Positions 44,671 through 53,568 of a DNA stretch of 64,000 nt are shown piece after piece; position 1 is the stretch's first letter, and each line of letters starts with the position of its first letter. Source of the stretch: Chitinibacter tainanensis DSM 15459. Its GTDB lineage: Bacteria > Pseudomonadota > Gammaproteobacteria > Burkholderiales > Chitinibacteraceae. The translations under genes and the position numbers were made by a program. Where the stretch lies: positions 238,209 through 302,208 of the forward strand of contig NZ_KE386951.1 of assembly GCF_000429785.1 (NCBI RefSeq). Direction: 5' to 3'. The notes under the pieces were generated by a model. It searched no databases and was not told the origin of the DNA. It saw only the letters and a list, made by a program, of their open reading frames with translations.

Positions 44671-45339
44671 ATGCCTTCCCTGTTCCGTTTGGCCTGCGGC
44701 CTTGTGTTTGCGCTGTGCTGCCAACTCTCCCTCGCCGACAGCAAGCCCGTGAAATGGGCTGACCTCCAACCCGATGCGCCGGCGTTGCGCGCCAGCATTG
44801 CCAAGATGGATCAAGCGCAAAAAATGCGCCTGATGCGCGCCGTGCAGCAGCGCGAAGTAAAAAGCATGCTCGACAAAGGCAAGCTCAAAGCCGCCGACCT
44901 CACCGCCAACGACATCAAATTACTCAAAGAAGACTTCGCCGATCTGAACAAACTGATCGCCGAGATCGAGCAATTCGAGAAAAAACGCACCGGCGAAATG
45001 ATCACCACCCTGAATAATCAGGACATCCAGATCGATGGCTATCTGCTGCCCCTGAAACTCAGCGGCAAAAAAATCACCGAATTTTTGCTGGTGCCGGTGA
45101 TTGGCGCCTGCATTCACGTACCCGCGCCACCGCCCAATCAGATGATCGTGGTGCAATACCCGAAAGGCTTTGAGCAGACCGAGCTGTATGCGCCAGTGAC
45201 GGTGGCGGGCAAGCTGCAAATCAAAGCGGCCAAAGCCAATCTGGCGCTGGCCGATGGCGCAGCCGATGTACCGGTGGGCTACCAGCTGGCGGCCGCTGAA
45301 GTGCGCCCCTATGTCAAACCCGCCGCGGCCAGCAAATAA
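44671..45339 (+). CDS. DUF3299 periplasmic protein of a zinc-type cluster
   Basis: Predicted periplasmic protein of 222 residues with a signal peptide (MPSLFRLACGLVFALCCQLSLA). A Lys/Asp-rich helical part (about 30-110) precedes the DUF3299 region: IDGYLLPLKLSGKK and FLLVPVIGACIHVPAPPPNQ (a Cys-His pair). Opens a same-strand cluster with a DUF2796 protein and an ABC transporter; a similar gene set is reported as the Zrg zinc-uptake system of Vibrio, as I remember it. Ligand not shown by sequence. Confidence 0.78.
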   Translation: MPSLFRLACGLVFALCCQLSLADSKPVKWADLQPDAPALRASIAKMDQAQKMRLMRAVQQREVKSMLDKGKLKAADLTANDIKLLKEDFADLNKLIAEIEQFEKKRTGEMITTLNNQDIQIDGYLLPLKLSGKKITEFLLVPVIGACIHVPAPPPNQMIVVQYPKGFEQTELYAPVTVAGKLQIKAAKANLALADGAADVPVGYQLAAAEVRPYVKPAAASK

Positions 45340-45387
45340 GCAGCGCATGAGTCGCCATCCGCTTTAACACCCCACTGAGGTATACCC

Positions 45388-45876
45388 ATGAAATCAAGTA
45401 TTGCTATTGCTCTGCTGACCATACCCCTCTTCGCCTCGGCGCATGAGCATGCCGCACATGTGCACGGTGTAGCCGAGCTGGATGTCGCGATTGACGGGCG
45501 TCAAGTGCTAATCACGCTGGAAAGCCCGGCCGATAATTTGCTGGGTTTTGAACACGCCCCGAAAAGCGAGGCCGAAAAAGCCAAATTCGCCGCGGTAAAA
45601 ACCCTCCTAAATAGCCCCGCCGAGTTGTTTGTGCCGGATGCCGCCGCGCAATGTAAAGCCGCGCCGGCCCAAGTGACTCTACCCACTTTTAACAAAGGCG
45701 CGCACAGCGATATCGAGGCCGAATACCGCTTTGATTGCGCCAGCGCCCCGGCCAACATCGCCCTGCCACTGTGGAAAAACGCCGCCGGCCTGAAAAAGCT
45801 GACCGTGAATCTGGCCACCGCGCAGGGACAAAAACAGCTGTCACTGAAAAAAGGCGACAGTATCAAATTGAAATAA
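45388..45876 (+). CDS. DUF2796 (ZrgA-like) periplasmic zinc-binding protein
   Basis: Protein of 162 residues with a signal peptide (MKSSIAIALLTIPLFASA). The mature start HEHAAHVHGVAELDVAI is a His-rich metal-binding stretch of the ZrgA/DUF2796 family. A single Cys pair (CKAAP, FDCAS) follows. It probably gathers zinc in the periplasm for the ABC transporter encoded downstream. GAGGT lies eight bases before the start; 48 bases after the DUF3299 gene. Confidence 0.82.
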   Translation: MKSSIAIALLTIPLFASAHEHAAHVHGVAELDVAIDGRQVLITLESPADNLLGFEHAPKSEAEKAKFAAVKTLLNSPAELFVPDAAAQCKAAPAQVTLPTFNKGAHSDIEAEYRFDCASAPANIALPLWKNAAGLKKLTVNLATAQGQKQLSLKKGDSIKLK

Positions 45877-45915
45877 GCGGCGCCCTCCGCCGCTGCTGTG
45901 AACAAGGAAAGGGTC

Positions 45916-46614
45916 GTGCTGCTTGAACTGGCCGATGTCACCTTCAGCTGGCCGGGCGCTGCCCGACCCACGCTGCAGCTTGCGCAATTTAATCTGGCCG
46001 CCGGCGAGCGGCTCTTTCTGCATGGCCCCAGCGGCAGCGGCAAAAGCACGCTGCTGGCCTTGCTCACCGGCATTCAGCGCCCGCAAAGCGGGCAGATTCG
46101 CCTACTTGGGCACGACCTCACCGCGCTAAGCGGCCCCCAGCGCGATCATCTGCGCGCGGATCATCTGGGCTATGTGTTTCAGCAATTTAATCTGCTGCCG
46201 TATTTGTCGGTGCTAGATAACGTGCTGCTGAGTTGCCAGTTTTCCCGCCTACGGCGGCAGCGCGCCACGACGCTGGCGGGTAGCCCCGAGGCGCAAGCAC
46301 GCGAGCTGCTGGCGAGGCTGGATTTAGCCGCTTACCTCACCCGCCCGGTGGCGGCACTCTCGGTAGGCCAGCAACAGCGCGTGGCCTTGGCTCGTGCCCT
46401 GATCGGCGCGCCTGAGCTGTTGATTGCCGACGAACCCACTTCGGCGCTGGATGCCGAGCGGCGCGATGCCTTTATCGAGCTGCTGTTCGATTGCGCCAAT
46501 GCCCAACAGACCGCGATTTTGCTGGTCAGCCATGATCCGCAGCTGGCGCATCATTTTGATCGTCAGCTCAGTCTACCCGCCATCAACCAAGCCGCAGCGG
46601 AGGCCGTATGCTGA
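45916..46614 (+). CDS. ABC transporter ATPase (LolD/MacB type)
   Basis: ATPase of 232 residues with a GTG start, chosen for the AAGGAAAGG upstream; GTG 45898 is the alternative. Walker A GPSGSGKST, Walker B LLIADEPTSALD and His in VSHD are normal. The signature reads LSVGQQQRV, so the second Gly is Val; this may lower activity. FQQFNLLPYLSVLDNV fits the LolD/MacB/FtsE type. It overlaps the permease gene by seven bases and powers it. Confidence 0.85.
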   Translation: MLLELADVTFSWPGAARPTLQLAQFNLAAGERLFLHGPSGSGKSTLLALLTGIQRPQSGQIRLLGHDLTALSGPQRDHLRADHLGYVFQQFNLLPYLSVLDNVLLSCQFSRLRRQRATTLAGSPEAQARELLARLDLAAYLTRPVAALSVGQQQRVALARALIGAPELLIADEPTSALDAERRDAFIELLFDCANAQQTAILLVSHDPQLAHHFDRQLSLPAINQAAAEAVC

Positions 46615-47864
46615 AAATCGCTCTGCGCTCGCTGCTGCACCGCCGGCTCACCGTGTGCCTCACCCTGCTGACCATTGCCCTTTCGGTGCTATTGCTGGTG
46701 GGGGTGGAGCGGCTGCGCACCGAAGCGCGGCAAAGCTTTGCCAACACCGTGAGCGGCACCGATCTGATCGTCGGCGCCCGCACCGGCTCGGTGCAATTGC
46801 TGCTGTACAGCGTGTTTCGCGTGGGCAGCGCCACCAATAATATCGGCTGGGATAGCTATCAGGCGCTGGCCAAAGATCGCCGCGTAGCCTGGACGGTGCC
46901 GGTGTCGCTGGGCGATAGCCACCACGGCTTTGCCGTGCTGGGCACCACACCCGATTATTTCCGCCATCTGCGCTATGCCGACAACCGGCCGCTACAACTG
47001 GCCAGTGGCCAAGTGTTTAGCCGTACGCATGATGCCGTGTTGGGCGCGCAGGTGGCGCGCAAACTGGGTTATCAGCTAGGGCAAAAAATCGTCCTTACCC
47101 ATGGCAGCGGCGAAGGCGCGCTGTCCGAGCATAGCGATCAGCCCTTTACCATTGTGGGCATTCTGGCCCCAACTGGCACGCCAGTGGATGACACCGTGCA
47201 TGTGTCGCTGGATGGCCTTACCGCCATTCACGAGGGCTGGGAATCGGGCAGCGCCTCACTGCTAGCCAGCTCCGGTGTGCTGGCGGCCGATGAAAGCCGC
47301 GCCATCCCGCCGCCCAGCTCGATTACCGCCTTTTATGTCGGCCTGAAATCACGTACCGGTTTATTTGGCTATCAGCGCAGCGTGAATCAATATCCGGATG
47401 AAACACTCATGGCCATCCTGCCTGGCGTGGCGCTCTCCGAGCTGTGGCAACTGATGCGCATCGCCGAGCAAGCGCTGCAATTTGTGGCCGCCTTTGTGCT
47501 GGTGATTGGCCTGTTGGGCATGCTCACGGCCTTGCTCACCGGCTTAAATGAGCGGCGGCGCGAAATGGCGATTTTGCGCTCGGTGGGCGCGCGCACCTGG
47601 CAGATCTTCGCACTGGTGATGGGTGAAACCGCCTTGCTGCTAATCAGTGGCATCGCCCTGGGTATGGGCCTGCTCTACGCGCTGTTATTTGCTTGCCGGC
47701 CAATACTGCGGCAGGTATATAGCCTGAACATCGGCATTGCCGCCCCGAGCCTGCTGGAATGGCTGATGCTAGGGCTGACACTGGCGGTGGGGCTGATCAT
47801 CAGCGCCATTCCGGCTTGGCGCGCCTATCGGCTCTCGCTGGCGGATGGACTAAGCCCACATTGA
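46608..47864 (+). CDS. FtsX/MacB-type ABC permease
   Basis: Inner-membrane protein of 418 residues. One membrane segment near the N-terminus (about 15-35) is followed by a large periplasmic region (about 36-280) and three C-terminal segments, the FtsX/MacB/LolC layout. AILRSVGARTWQI is the coupling segment before the third membrane helix. Strong GGAGG precedes the ATG. Its place with the DUF2796 and DUF3299 genes suggests a role in zinc handling, not in lipoprotein release, but this is inference. Confidence 0.85.
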   Translation: MLKIALRSLLHRRLTVCLTLLTIALSVLLLVGVERLRTEARQSFANTVSGTDLIVGARTGSVQLLLYSVFRVGSATNNIGWDSYQALAKDRRVAWTVPVSLGDSHHGFAVLGTTPDYFRHLRYADNRPLQLASGQVFSRTHDAVLGAQVARKLGYQLGQKIVLTHGSGEGALSEHSDQPFTIVGILAPTGTPVDDTVHVSLDGLTAIHEGWESGSASLLASSGVLAADESRAIPPPSSITAFYVGLKSRTGLFGYQRSVNQYPDETLMAILPGVALSELWQLMRIAEQALQFVAAFVLVIGLLGMLTALLTGLNERRREMAILRSVGARTWQIFALVMGETALLLISGIALGMGLLYALLFACRPILRQVYSLNIGIAAPSLLEWLMLGLTLAVGLIISAIPAWRAYRLSLADGLSPH

Positions 47865-47945
47865 TCGACGCCCGCGCCGATTTATACCCACCCACAGCGG
47901 CTAGCAACGCCTCTTTCCGAACTTTCCCAGCCACCCGCCCGGCAA

Positions 47946-47986
47946 CCCAGCGCCACTGGCAAGGTAAATCCTGCCAGTGCGCTGGG
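47946..47986. other. Strong imperfect hairpin downstream of the permease gene
   Basis: CCCAGCGCCACTGGCA pairs with TGCCAGTGCGCTGGG with a one-base bulge, around a short loop. No T run follows directly (CTTTTG comes eight bases later), so it may be a weak terminator, a message-protecting hairpin or a repeat unit. Confidence 0.5.
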
Positions 47987-48039
47987 CGAAACTTTTGCCG
48001 GTGGCTCTAGTCTGCCCTTGTTTAGCTGGCAGATGCTGC

Positions 48040-48477
48040 ATGAACCCTCTTGCCCGTTCCGCCCACACTGATTGGTGGCTGCTCTTTGCCGCTTGGCTGG
48101 TGGCCGCAGTCAGCACCCTGGGGGCGCTGTTTTTTAGCGAAGTATTGGCGGTGCCGCCGTGCACCTTGTGCTGGTATCAGCGCATTGCGATGTTTCCACT
48201 GGTGTTGATTCTGGCGCCGGCGCTGTTTCCGCTGGATCGGGGCGTGGTGCGCTATGCCCTGCCGCTGAGTGTGGTGGGCTTGGGCACGGCGATTTTTCAC
48301 TGGTTGCTGCAGCTGGGCCTGATTAGCCCCAGCGCCAGCCCTTGCGCCCAAGGCAGTAGCTGCGCGGAAGTGAGCATCAGCTGGTTTGGCTGGCTGACTA
48401 TTCCGCTGCTATCGGTATTGGGCTTTGCCCTGATCTGCCTGTTGTTAATCGCTGTACGGATCCCTCATCGCTCATGA
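48040..48477 (+). CDS. DsbB-type disulfide bond protein
   Basis: Four-helix membrane protein of 145 residues that passes electrons from a thiol oxidoreductase to quinone. Cys41-x-x-Cys44 (CTLCWYQR) is the quinone-side pair, and Cys102 and Cys108 (CAQGSSC) form the second pair, in the shorter BdbC-like arrangement. Start at 48040 follows the preceding hairpin; the upstream extension is hydrophilic and unlikely. Overlaps the DsbA-like gene by four bases. Confidence 0.85.
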   Translation: MNPLARSAHTDWWLLFAAWLVAAVSTLGALFFSEVLAVPPCTLCWYQRIAMFPLVLILAPALFPLDRGVVRYALPLSVVGLGTAIFHWLLQLGLISPSASPCAQGSSCAEVSISWFGWLTIPLLSVLGFALICLLLIAVRIPHRS

Positions 48478-49136
48478 AACACAAACTGATTTTTCTTAGT
48501 GCCGCTCTTGGCCTGCTGGCTTTATTTATCGTGGCGGCCTTGTACGTGAAACAAAACCGCCAGGCCGAGCAGGTGGCGCAGATCGCCAGCCAGCCCCAGG
48601 CGCTGCAACGCATGCATTCGCCGATTTACGGCGCGCAAAATGCCAAAGTCACGCTTGTTGAGTTTCTCGACCCGGCCTGCGAAGCGTGTGCGGCGTTTTA
48701 TCCCTTTGTGAAAGAGATAATGGCCAAACACCCTGAGCAAATTCGCCTTGTGGTGCGTTATGCCCCCCTACACCCAGGCGCCGAGCAAGTCGTTGCGGCA
48801 TTGGAAGCGGCGCGCAAGCAGGGCCAATACTGGCCCGCGCTGGAAAAACTGCTGGCCACGCAGGCGCAGTGGGCAATCAATCATCAGGCGGATCTGCAAC
48901 TGGCCTTGCAGCAACTGGCCACGCTCAATCTGGATATGGCGCAGCTGCAGCAAGATCTGCAATCGCCAGGCGTGCAGGCCATCGTGGCGCAAGACATTGC
49001 CGATGCCCGCACGCTGGGCATTAACAAAACCCCGAGCTATTTTGTGAACGGTCAACCGCTGCAGGAATTTGGCTATCAGCAGCTCGCCGACTTGATCCAG
49101 CGCGCGCTGCAGGCCAGCCCGAACTCGGCGCCGTAA
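48474..49136 (+). CDS. DsbA-family thiol-disulfide oxidoreductase
   Basis: Membrane-anchored thioredoxin-fold protein of 220 residues. One N-terminal membrane segment (about 4-25); active site Cys69-Glu-Ala-Cys72 (DPACEACAAF); cis-Pro loop in NKTPSYFVNG. The nearby DsbB-like gene is its probable redox partner, a BdbC/BdbD-type pair. It may oxidise the Cys-containing products of the cluster to the left. ATGA overlap couples the two. Confidence 0.87.
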   Translation: MKHKLIFLSAALGLLALFIVAALYVKQNRQAEQVAQIASQPQALQRMHSPIYGAQNAKVTLVEFLDPACEACAAFYPFVKEIMAKHPEQIRLVVRYAPLHPGAEQVVAALEAARKQGQYWPALEKLLATQAQWAINHQADLQLALQQLATLNLDMAQLQQDLQSPGVQAIVAQDIADARTLGINKTPSYFVNGQPLQEFGYQQLADLIQRALQASPNSAP

Positions 49137-49151
49137 AGCCCCCGAGCCGGT

Positions 49152-50843
49152 TTAGCCTTTGATGCCAAAACGGCGCTGGGTTTTGCGGAAAATCTCGGCC
49201 ATCTGCAGGCCTTTGCCATTGGCCGGATCGAGCGTGCTAACGCGGGTGAGCAGCTCTTTCGCCCGCTGCATATAGCTATCGTGCCAGCCATGCTGGTTTA
49301 CATAAGCGAGCAGCGCATTGATGGTGTTGAGCAAGACCTGCAGATTGGCCGGCATGTCTTTAACGGCCGCCAAAAAGCGCTCGGCGGCCGCTTGCAGATT
49401 GCCCTGTTTGGCCAGCAAGACCGCCTCATTATTGATTTCGACAATATTGGCGGCGGTTTCTTCGATCATTTGCAGCGCTTCTTCTTCTCGCCCCTGCTGC
49501 TGATACATACGCGTCACTTTGGCGGCCAGCTGCGGATCATCATGGCGGTTTTTCAGCACTGACAGCGTGAGCTGGCGGGCTTGTTCATGCCGGTTTTGCG
49601 CCAAACAGCTTTTCGCCAGGCCCAAGGCCACCGCGGCGCTGGGCGGCTCGATCAGCAGGCTGGCGGTGTGCAAGGCCTGATCAAGCTGCACCGCAGCCTT
49701 GCTGCGATCCCCAAGCTTTAACAGCACATCGGCTTCCAGCACTTCGGCCAGCACTGCCTCGGGGCCTTGCCGGAAATCGCGCTTGATGGTGGCAGCGGTT
49801 TTACGCGCAGCGCCCACATCGCCGCGGGCGATTTGCAATTCGGCCAGCTGACTGTAATCACTGACCTGCGGCCAGAAAGAAAACCGCGCCAGCCGCACCG
49901 TTTCGGTCAGCGATTGCTCCGCAAGGGCCACATCCCCAGCGGCCAGCGCCACCTCGCCCAATTCGCGCATGCGGTTCACCACATACGGTGATTTATGCAC
50001 CGCCTGCGAGAGGGTGAGCTTGGCCGCGGCCACCTGATGCTGGGCCTGCTGCACGCGCGCGAGCCAGTCGTAGGCTTCGAGCACTAGCTCGTGCTCGGTC
50101 ATCACCTGACGGAAAATCTGCTGCGCCTCATCGTATTCGCGCAGCTGAAACAGCGCCTTACCCAGCGCCATTTTGGCCCAGGCCAGATCGCTACGCGCCA
50201 GCAGGCTGCGGCACAAATCGCGAGTGGCGTGCCAATCGGCAATGCGCAGCAGCAAATGCACCTTCATGCGCACGAAATCCAGCGTGTCATCGCCACCTTC
50301 ACTGATCTCGCGCTCGCATAAGCTGATGGCCCGCAGAAAATCATGCGCAATGATCGCGGCGTCAATTGGCTTGAAACGCTGTTTTTTGCGTAAGGCCCGT
50401 TGCACGCGAGCAAAGAGGGTGTCGCCCGTAAAAGGCTTGAGCACAATCGCATCGGGCGCCAGCTCAGCCGCGCCGATCACCTTGCTGCTTTGCCGCTCGC
50501 CAGTGAGCATCACAAACACGCAGCTGGCTTTGAGCAGCCCATGCCGGCGCGCTTCTTCAAACAGGTACAAGCCATCAAAACCCGTGCCCAGATCATAAGC
50601 ACAGAGAATGATGTCATACGGCGTGCGCCGTAGCATACCCAGCGCCTCGCCACTGCGGCTGGCGTATTCCAGCGCTTGCGCGCCAAACTGATTCAGCGTC
50701 ATGCTCAGCGTGGCACGCATTTCCGGGATGTGGTCGATGACTAGAATCCGGAAGGCCGACAGATCATCCAGGCTCACCGGCTCATCGGCCGCGGCAATCG
50801 GCGCCCGATCGACAAAGGAATAAGCCCTTACCTTGGCTGGCAT
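49152..50843 (-). CDS. Receiver-TPR protein without a phospho-acceptor Asp
   Basis: Cytosolic protein of 563 residues. Residues about 30-145 form a receiver-like domain: hydrophobic strand FRILVIDH, Thr114 in MLTGE and Lys136 in VLKPF. The phospho-acceptor strand reads YDIILCAYDLG, with Ala82 in place of Asp, so it may not be phosphorylated (Asp84 is two residues on). The remainder (about 160-540) is helical with TPR-like repeats, some Ala/Leu/Gln-rich, ending LLTRVSTLDPANGKGLQMAE. Likely a protein-protein scaffold; its partner is unknown. No close operon partner. Confidence 0.78.
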   Translation of the reverse strand: MPAKVRAYSFVDRAPIAAADEPVSLDDLSAFRILVIDHIPEMRATLSMTLNQFGAQALEYASRSGEALGMLRRTPYDIILCAYDLGTGFDGLYLFEEARRHGLLKASCVFVMLTGERQSSKVIGAAELAPDAIVLKPFTGDTLFARVQRALRKKQRFKPIDAAIIAHDFLRAISLCEREISEGGDDTLDFVRMKVHLLLRIADWHATRDLCRSLLARSDLAWAKMALGKALFQLREYDEAQQIFRQVMTEHELVLEAYDWLARVQQAQHQVAAAKLTLSQAVHKSPYVVNRMRELGEVALAAGDVALAEQSLTETVRLARFSFWPQVSDYSQLAELQIARGDVGAARKTAATIKRDFRQGPEAVLAEVLEADVLLKLGDRSKAAVQLDQALHTASLLIEPPSAAVALGLAKSCLAQNRHEQARQLTLSVLKNRHDDPQLAAKVTRMYQQQGREEEALQMIEETAANIVEINNEAVLLAKQGNLQAAAERFLAAVKDMPANLQVLLNTINALLAYVNQHGWHDSYMQRAKELLTRVSTLDPANGKGLQMAEIFRKTQRRFGIKG

Positions 50844-50913
50844 ACATACCCCAAACGGTATCGCCTGCGATACCTTATTAAATCTAATCTGGCGACCAAT
50901 ACCCCAAGGGGGA

Positions 50914-53052
50914 TCAATCCAGTAATTTCAACTTGGCATAGCCCACGGCCAGCCATTTACTGCCATGCTGCTCGAAATTGACCTGCACATTGCCGTTGGC
51001 GCCGCCTTCGTGATCGGTGATGACGCCGCGGCCAAATTTCGGGTGCTCCACCTGCTTGCCAATCGCCAGCCCATGCTCGGGCGTGGCTTTATGGCTAGGG
51101 GCCGGATACTGTGCACTATAGCTGGCCGGCGCGCTGTAACCACTGGGCGCGTAACCGCGATTCAGATATTTGAGCAAGCCACCCGGTATTTCATCCAGAA
51201 AACGGCTGGCCACCCCGTAGCGCGTTTGCCCGTGCAGCATGCGGCTTTGTGCCAAGGTGAGGTAAAGGCGCTCGCGCGCGCGGGTAATCGCCACATACAT
51301 CAGCCGCCGTTCTTCTTCGAGGCCCTGCGGATCATTGGCGCTGTTGTCGTGCGGGAACAGGCCTTCTTCCAGGCCAGAGAGAAACACCGCTTTAAATTCC
51401 AGCCCTTTGGCCGCATGCACGGTCATGAGCTGCAGTGCTTCTTCATAGGCATTGGCCTGATGATCGCCCGCCTCAAGGCTGGCATGAGCCAGAAAGGCAA
51501 TCAGCACGTTTTCTTCTTCCGGCTCGAAACTGGCGGCAGCGTTGATCAACTCTTCCAAGTTGGACACCCGCTCTTCGGCGTCTTTTTCATTGCGGTAATG
51601 GCTGAGCAAGCCCGATAGATCGAGCATCATGTCCACCAGCTCAGCCATCGGCAGGCCATCCATCTGATTGCGCATGGCTTCCACCAGATGAATAAATTTA
51701 CCCACCGCCGCCGCGCTACGCCCACCCAGATTGCAGGCGGCCTGCCACAGCGTGCAGCCTTCCAGCCGCGCTTTTTCCTGGATATTTTCGACCGTGCGGG
51801 CCCCAATGCCCCGCGCCGGAAAATTAATCACCCGCAATAGCGCATTATCATCCGAGGGGTTGGCGATCAGCCGTAAATAGGCCAGCGCGTGCTTGATTTC
51901 CTGCCGCTCGAAAAAGCGCAAGCCGCCATACACCCGATACGGCACGCCAGCCGAAAACAGCGCGTGCTCGATAATGCGGGATTGGGCATTGCTGCGATAC
52001 AAAATCGCCACTTCCGAGGCCGGCATGCCTTCGCGAATCAGCGTTTGCGTTTCTTCAACGATAAATTGTGCTTCTTCAAAATCGCTGGCGCCTTCAAATA
52101 CCCGCAGCGGCTCGCCACTGCTGGCATCGGTCCAGAGCTGTTTGCCCAGCCGCTGTCGATTATTGGCAATGACTGCATTGGCGGCGTCCAGAATATTGCC
52201 GTGACTACGGTAATTTTGTTCCAGCCGAATCACATGTTTCACCGCAAAATCGCGCTGAAAATCCTGCATATTGCCAACATTTGCCCCGCGGAAAGCATAG
52301 ATCGATTGATCATCATCGCCCACAGCGAAAATCGCCCCAGTATCGCCGGCCAGCAATTTGAGCCAAGCGTATTGCAAGCGATTGGTATCTTGAAACTCAT
52401 CGACCAGAATATGCGCAAAGCGCTGCTGATAATGCGCGCGAATACCGGCATTGTGGCTCAGCAATTCATAACAGCGCAGCAGCAATTCGGCAAAATCGGC
52501 CACGCCTTCGCGATTGCATTGCTTTTCGTACTCTTCGTACACCAGCCGCAAATGCCGCGAGTAATCATCCCAAGCATCCACCTCGGCAGCGCGGCGGCCG
52601 TTTTCTTTATGGCCATTGATGTAATGCTGGATGGTTTTGGGTGGGTATTTATCATCATCCAGATTAAACAACTTCAATACCCGCTTAATCGCCGCCAATT
52701 GCTCCTGAGTATCCAAAATCGCAAAGGCTTGCGGTAAGCCGGCATCGCGATGATGTAAACGCAGCATGCGATTACACAGGCCGTGAAATGTCCCCACCCA
52801 TAAACCACGCGGATTGAGCGGCAACATAGTAGTTATCCGCGCCAGCATTTCCTTGGCCGATTTATTGGTAAAGGTCACCGCCAATAAGCCGGAGGGGCTG
52901 ATTTGTCCGGTGGATAATAACCAGGCAATGCGGGTGGTCAGCACCCGGGTTTTCCCACTACCGGCCCCGGCGAGAATCAGAGCGTGTTCAGCCGGCAAAG
53001 CCACGGCGGCGGCTTGCTGGGGATTTAATTGGGCAGTGAGGGGATGCGACAT
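50914..53052 (-). CDS. uvrD: UvrD-family DNA helicase II
   Basis: ATP-dependent 3'-5' helicase of 712 residues, acting in nucleotide-excision and mismatch repair. Walker A AGAGSGKT (28-35), DEFQDTN, GDDDQSIYAFRG (motif III), LEQNYRS (IV), TVHAAKGLEFK (V) and VAITRARERL (VI) are all visible. The last 50 residues (HPKFGRGVITDHEGG) are the Tudor-like RNA-polymerase contact seen in UvrD/PcrA. Length equals E. coli UvrD (720). Stands alone between two minus-strand genes. Confidence 0.94.
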   Translation of the reverse strand: MSHPLTAQLNPQQAAAVALPAEHALILAGAGSGKTRVLTTRIAWLLSTGQISPSGLLAVTFTNKSAKEMLARITTMLPLNPRGLWVGTFHGLCNRMLRLHHRDAGLPQAFAILDTQEQLAAIKRVLKLFNLDDDKYPPKTIQHYINGHKENGRRAAEVDAWDDYSRHLRLVYEEYEKQCNREGVADFAELLLRCYELLSHNAGIRAHYQQRFAHILVDEFQDTNRLQYAWLKLLAGDTGAIFAVGDDDQSIYAFRGANVGNMQDFQRDFAVKHVIRLEQNYRSHGNILDAANAVIANNRQRLGKQLWTDASSGEPLRVFEGASDFEEAQFIVEETQTLIREGMPASEVAILYRSNAQSRIIEHALFSAGVPYRVYGGLRFFERQEIKHALAYLRLIANPSDDNALLRVINFPARGIGARTVENIQEKARLEGCTLWQAACNLGGRSAAAVGKFIHLVEAMRNQMDGLPMAELVDMMLDLSGLLSHYRNEKDAEERVSNLEELINAAASFEPEEENVLIAFLAHASLEAGDHQANAYEEALQLMTVHAAKGLEFKAVFLSGLEEGLFPHDNSANDPQGLEEERRLMYVAITRARERLYLTLAQSRMLHGQTRYGVASRFLDEIPGGLLKYLNRGYAPSGYSAPASYSAQYPAPSHKATPEHGLAIGKQVEHPKFGRGVITDHEGGANGNVQVNFEQHGSKWLAVGYAKLKLLD

Positions 53053-53114
53053 GAATAAAACTCGATCAATTCCAAAGACAGAGGACTGGCAGCCCTATCT
53101 TAACGCGCCAGAAC

Positions 53115-53140
53115 AAAAAGGGCAGCCTAAGCTGCCCTTT
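53115..53140 (-). terminator. Terminator of the H-NS-like gene
   Basis: AAAGGGCAGC pairs with GCTGCCCTTT around a four-base loop; on the minus strand it is followed by T residues. It lies 24 bases after the stop at 53165. Confidence 0.8.
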
Positions 53141-53164
53141 TCAGCATTGCCTGTGAACAGACAA

Positions 53165-53479
53165 TTAGATGCGGATGCTATCCAGTGAGCCACCGTTGGC
53201 CAGCAGGTCGTGTACCCACTGTGGTTTACGGCCACGGCCGGTCCAAGTTTGGCTTGGATCAGCTGGATTAGCGTATTGAGCTTTAACGGCTTTTTTGGCG
53301 CCTTTTTTGCCGGCAACTTCACCGATCAATTCGGCAACGGTGAAACCACTTGCCGCGGCAGCGCTTTGCAATTGGCTCAGAATGCGCGCTTTTTCTTGCT
53401 CTTTACGACGTACCAGTTCAACTTCAACTTGACCGCGCAGTTCTACCAATTGCTGATAATCGAGGTTCGACAAATCCAT
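53165..53479 (-). CDS. H-NS-family nucleoid protein
   Basis: DNA-binding protein of 104 residues. The N-terminal helix region (about 1-60, DLSNLDYQQLVELRGQVEVEL) gives oligomerisation; the C-terminal part carries the H-NS core (YANPADPSQTWTGRGRKPQW), where GRGRKP sits in the DNA minor groove. It may silence AT-rich genes such as the transferase-like gene at 19171 and bind the AT-rich chitinase leaders. The start at 53479 is followed by the typical MDLS; upstream ATGs would add an unrelated tail. Confidence 0.9.
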   Translation of the reverse strand: MDLSNLDYQQLVELRGQVEVELVRRKEQEKARILSQLQSAAAASGFTVAELIGEVAGKKGAKKAVKAQYANPADPSQTWTGRGRKPQWVHDLLANGGSLDSIRI

Positions 53480-53568
53480 GTTTTGCTCCAGAAAGACAGT
53501 TTTATACAGCTGACCTTTCAGATTATGCGGTGCGGTTTTCAATAATTCAAGTTAAGCGAATTAAAATA

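Noticed and set aside
51889-52737. Plus-strand open frame opposite uvrD
   Set aside because: The helicase motifs are complete on the minus strand.
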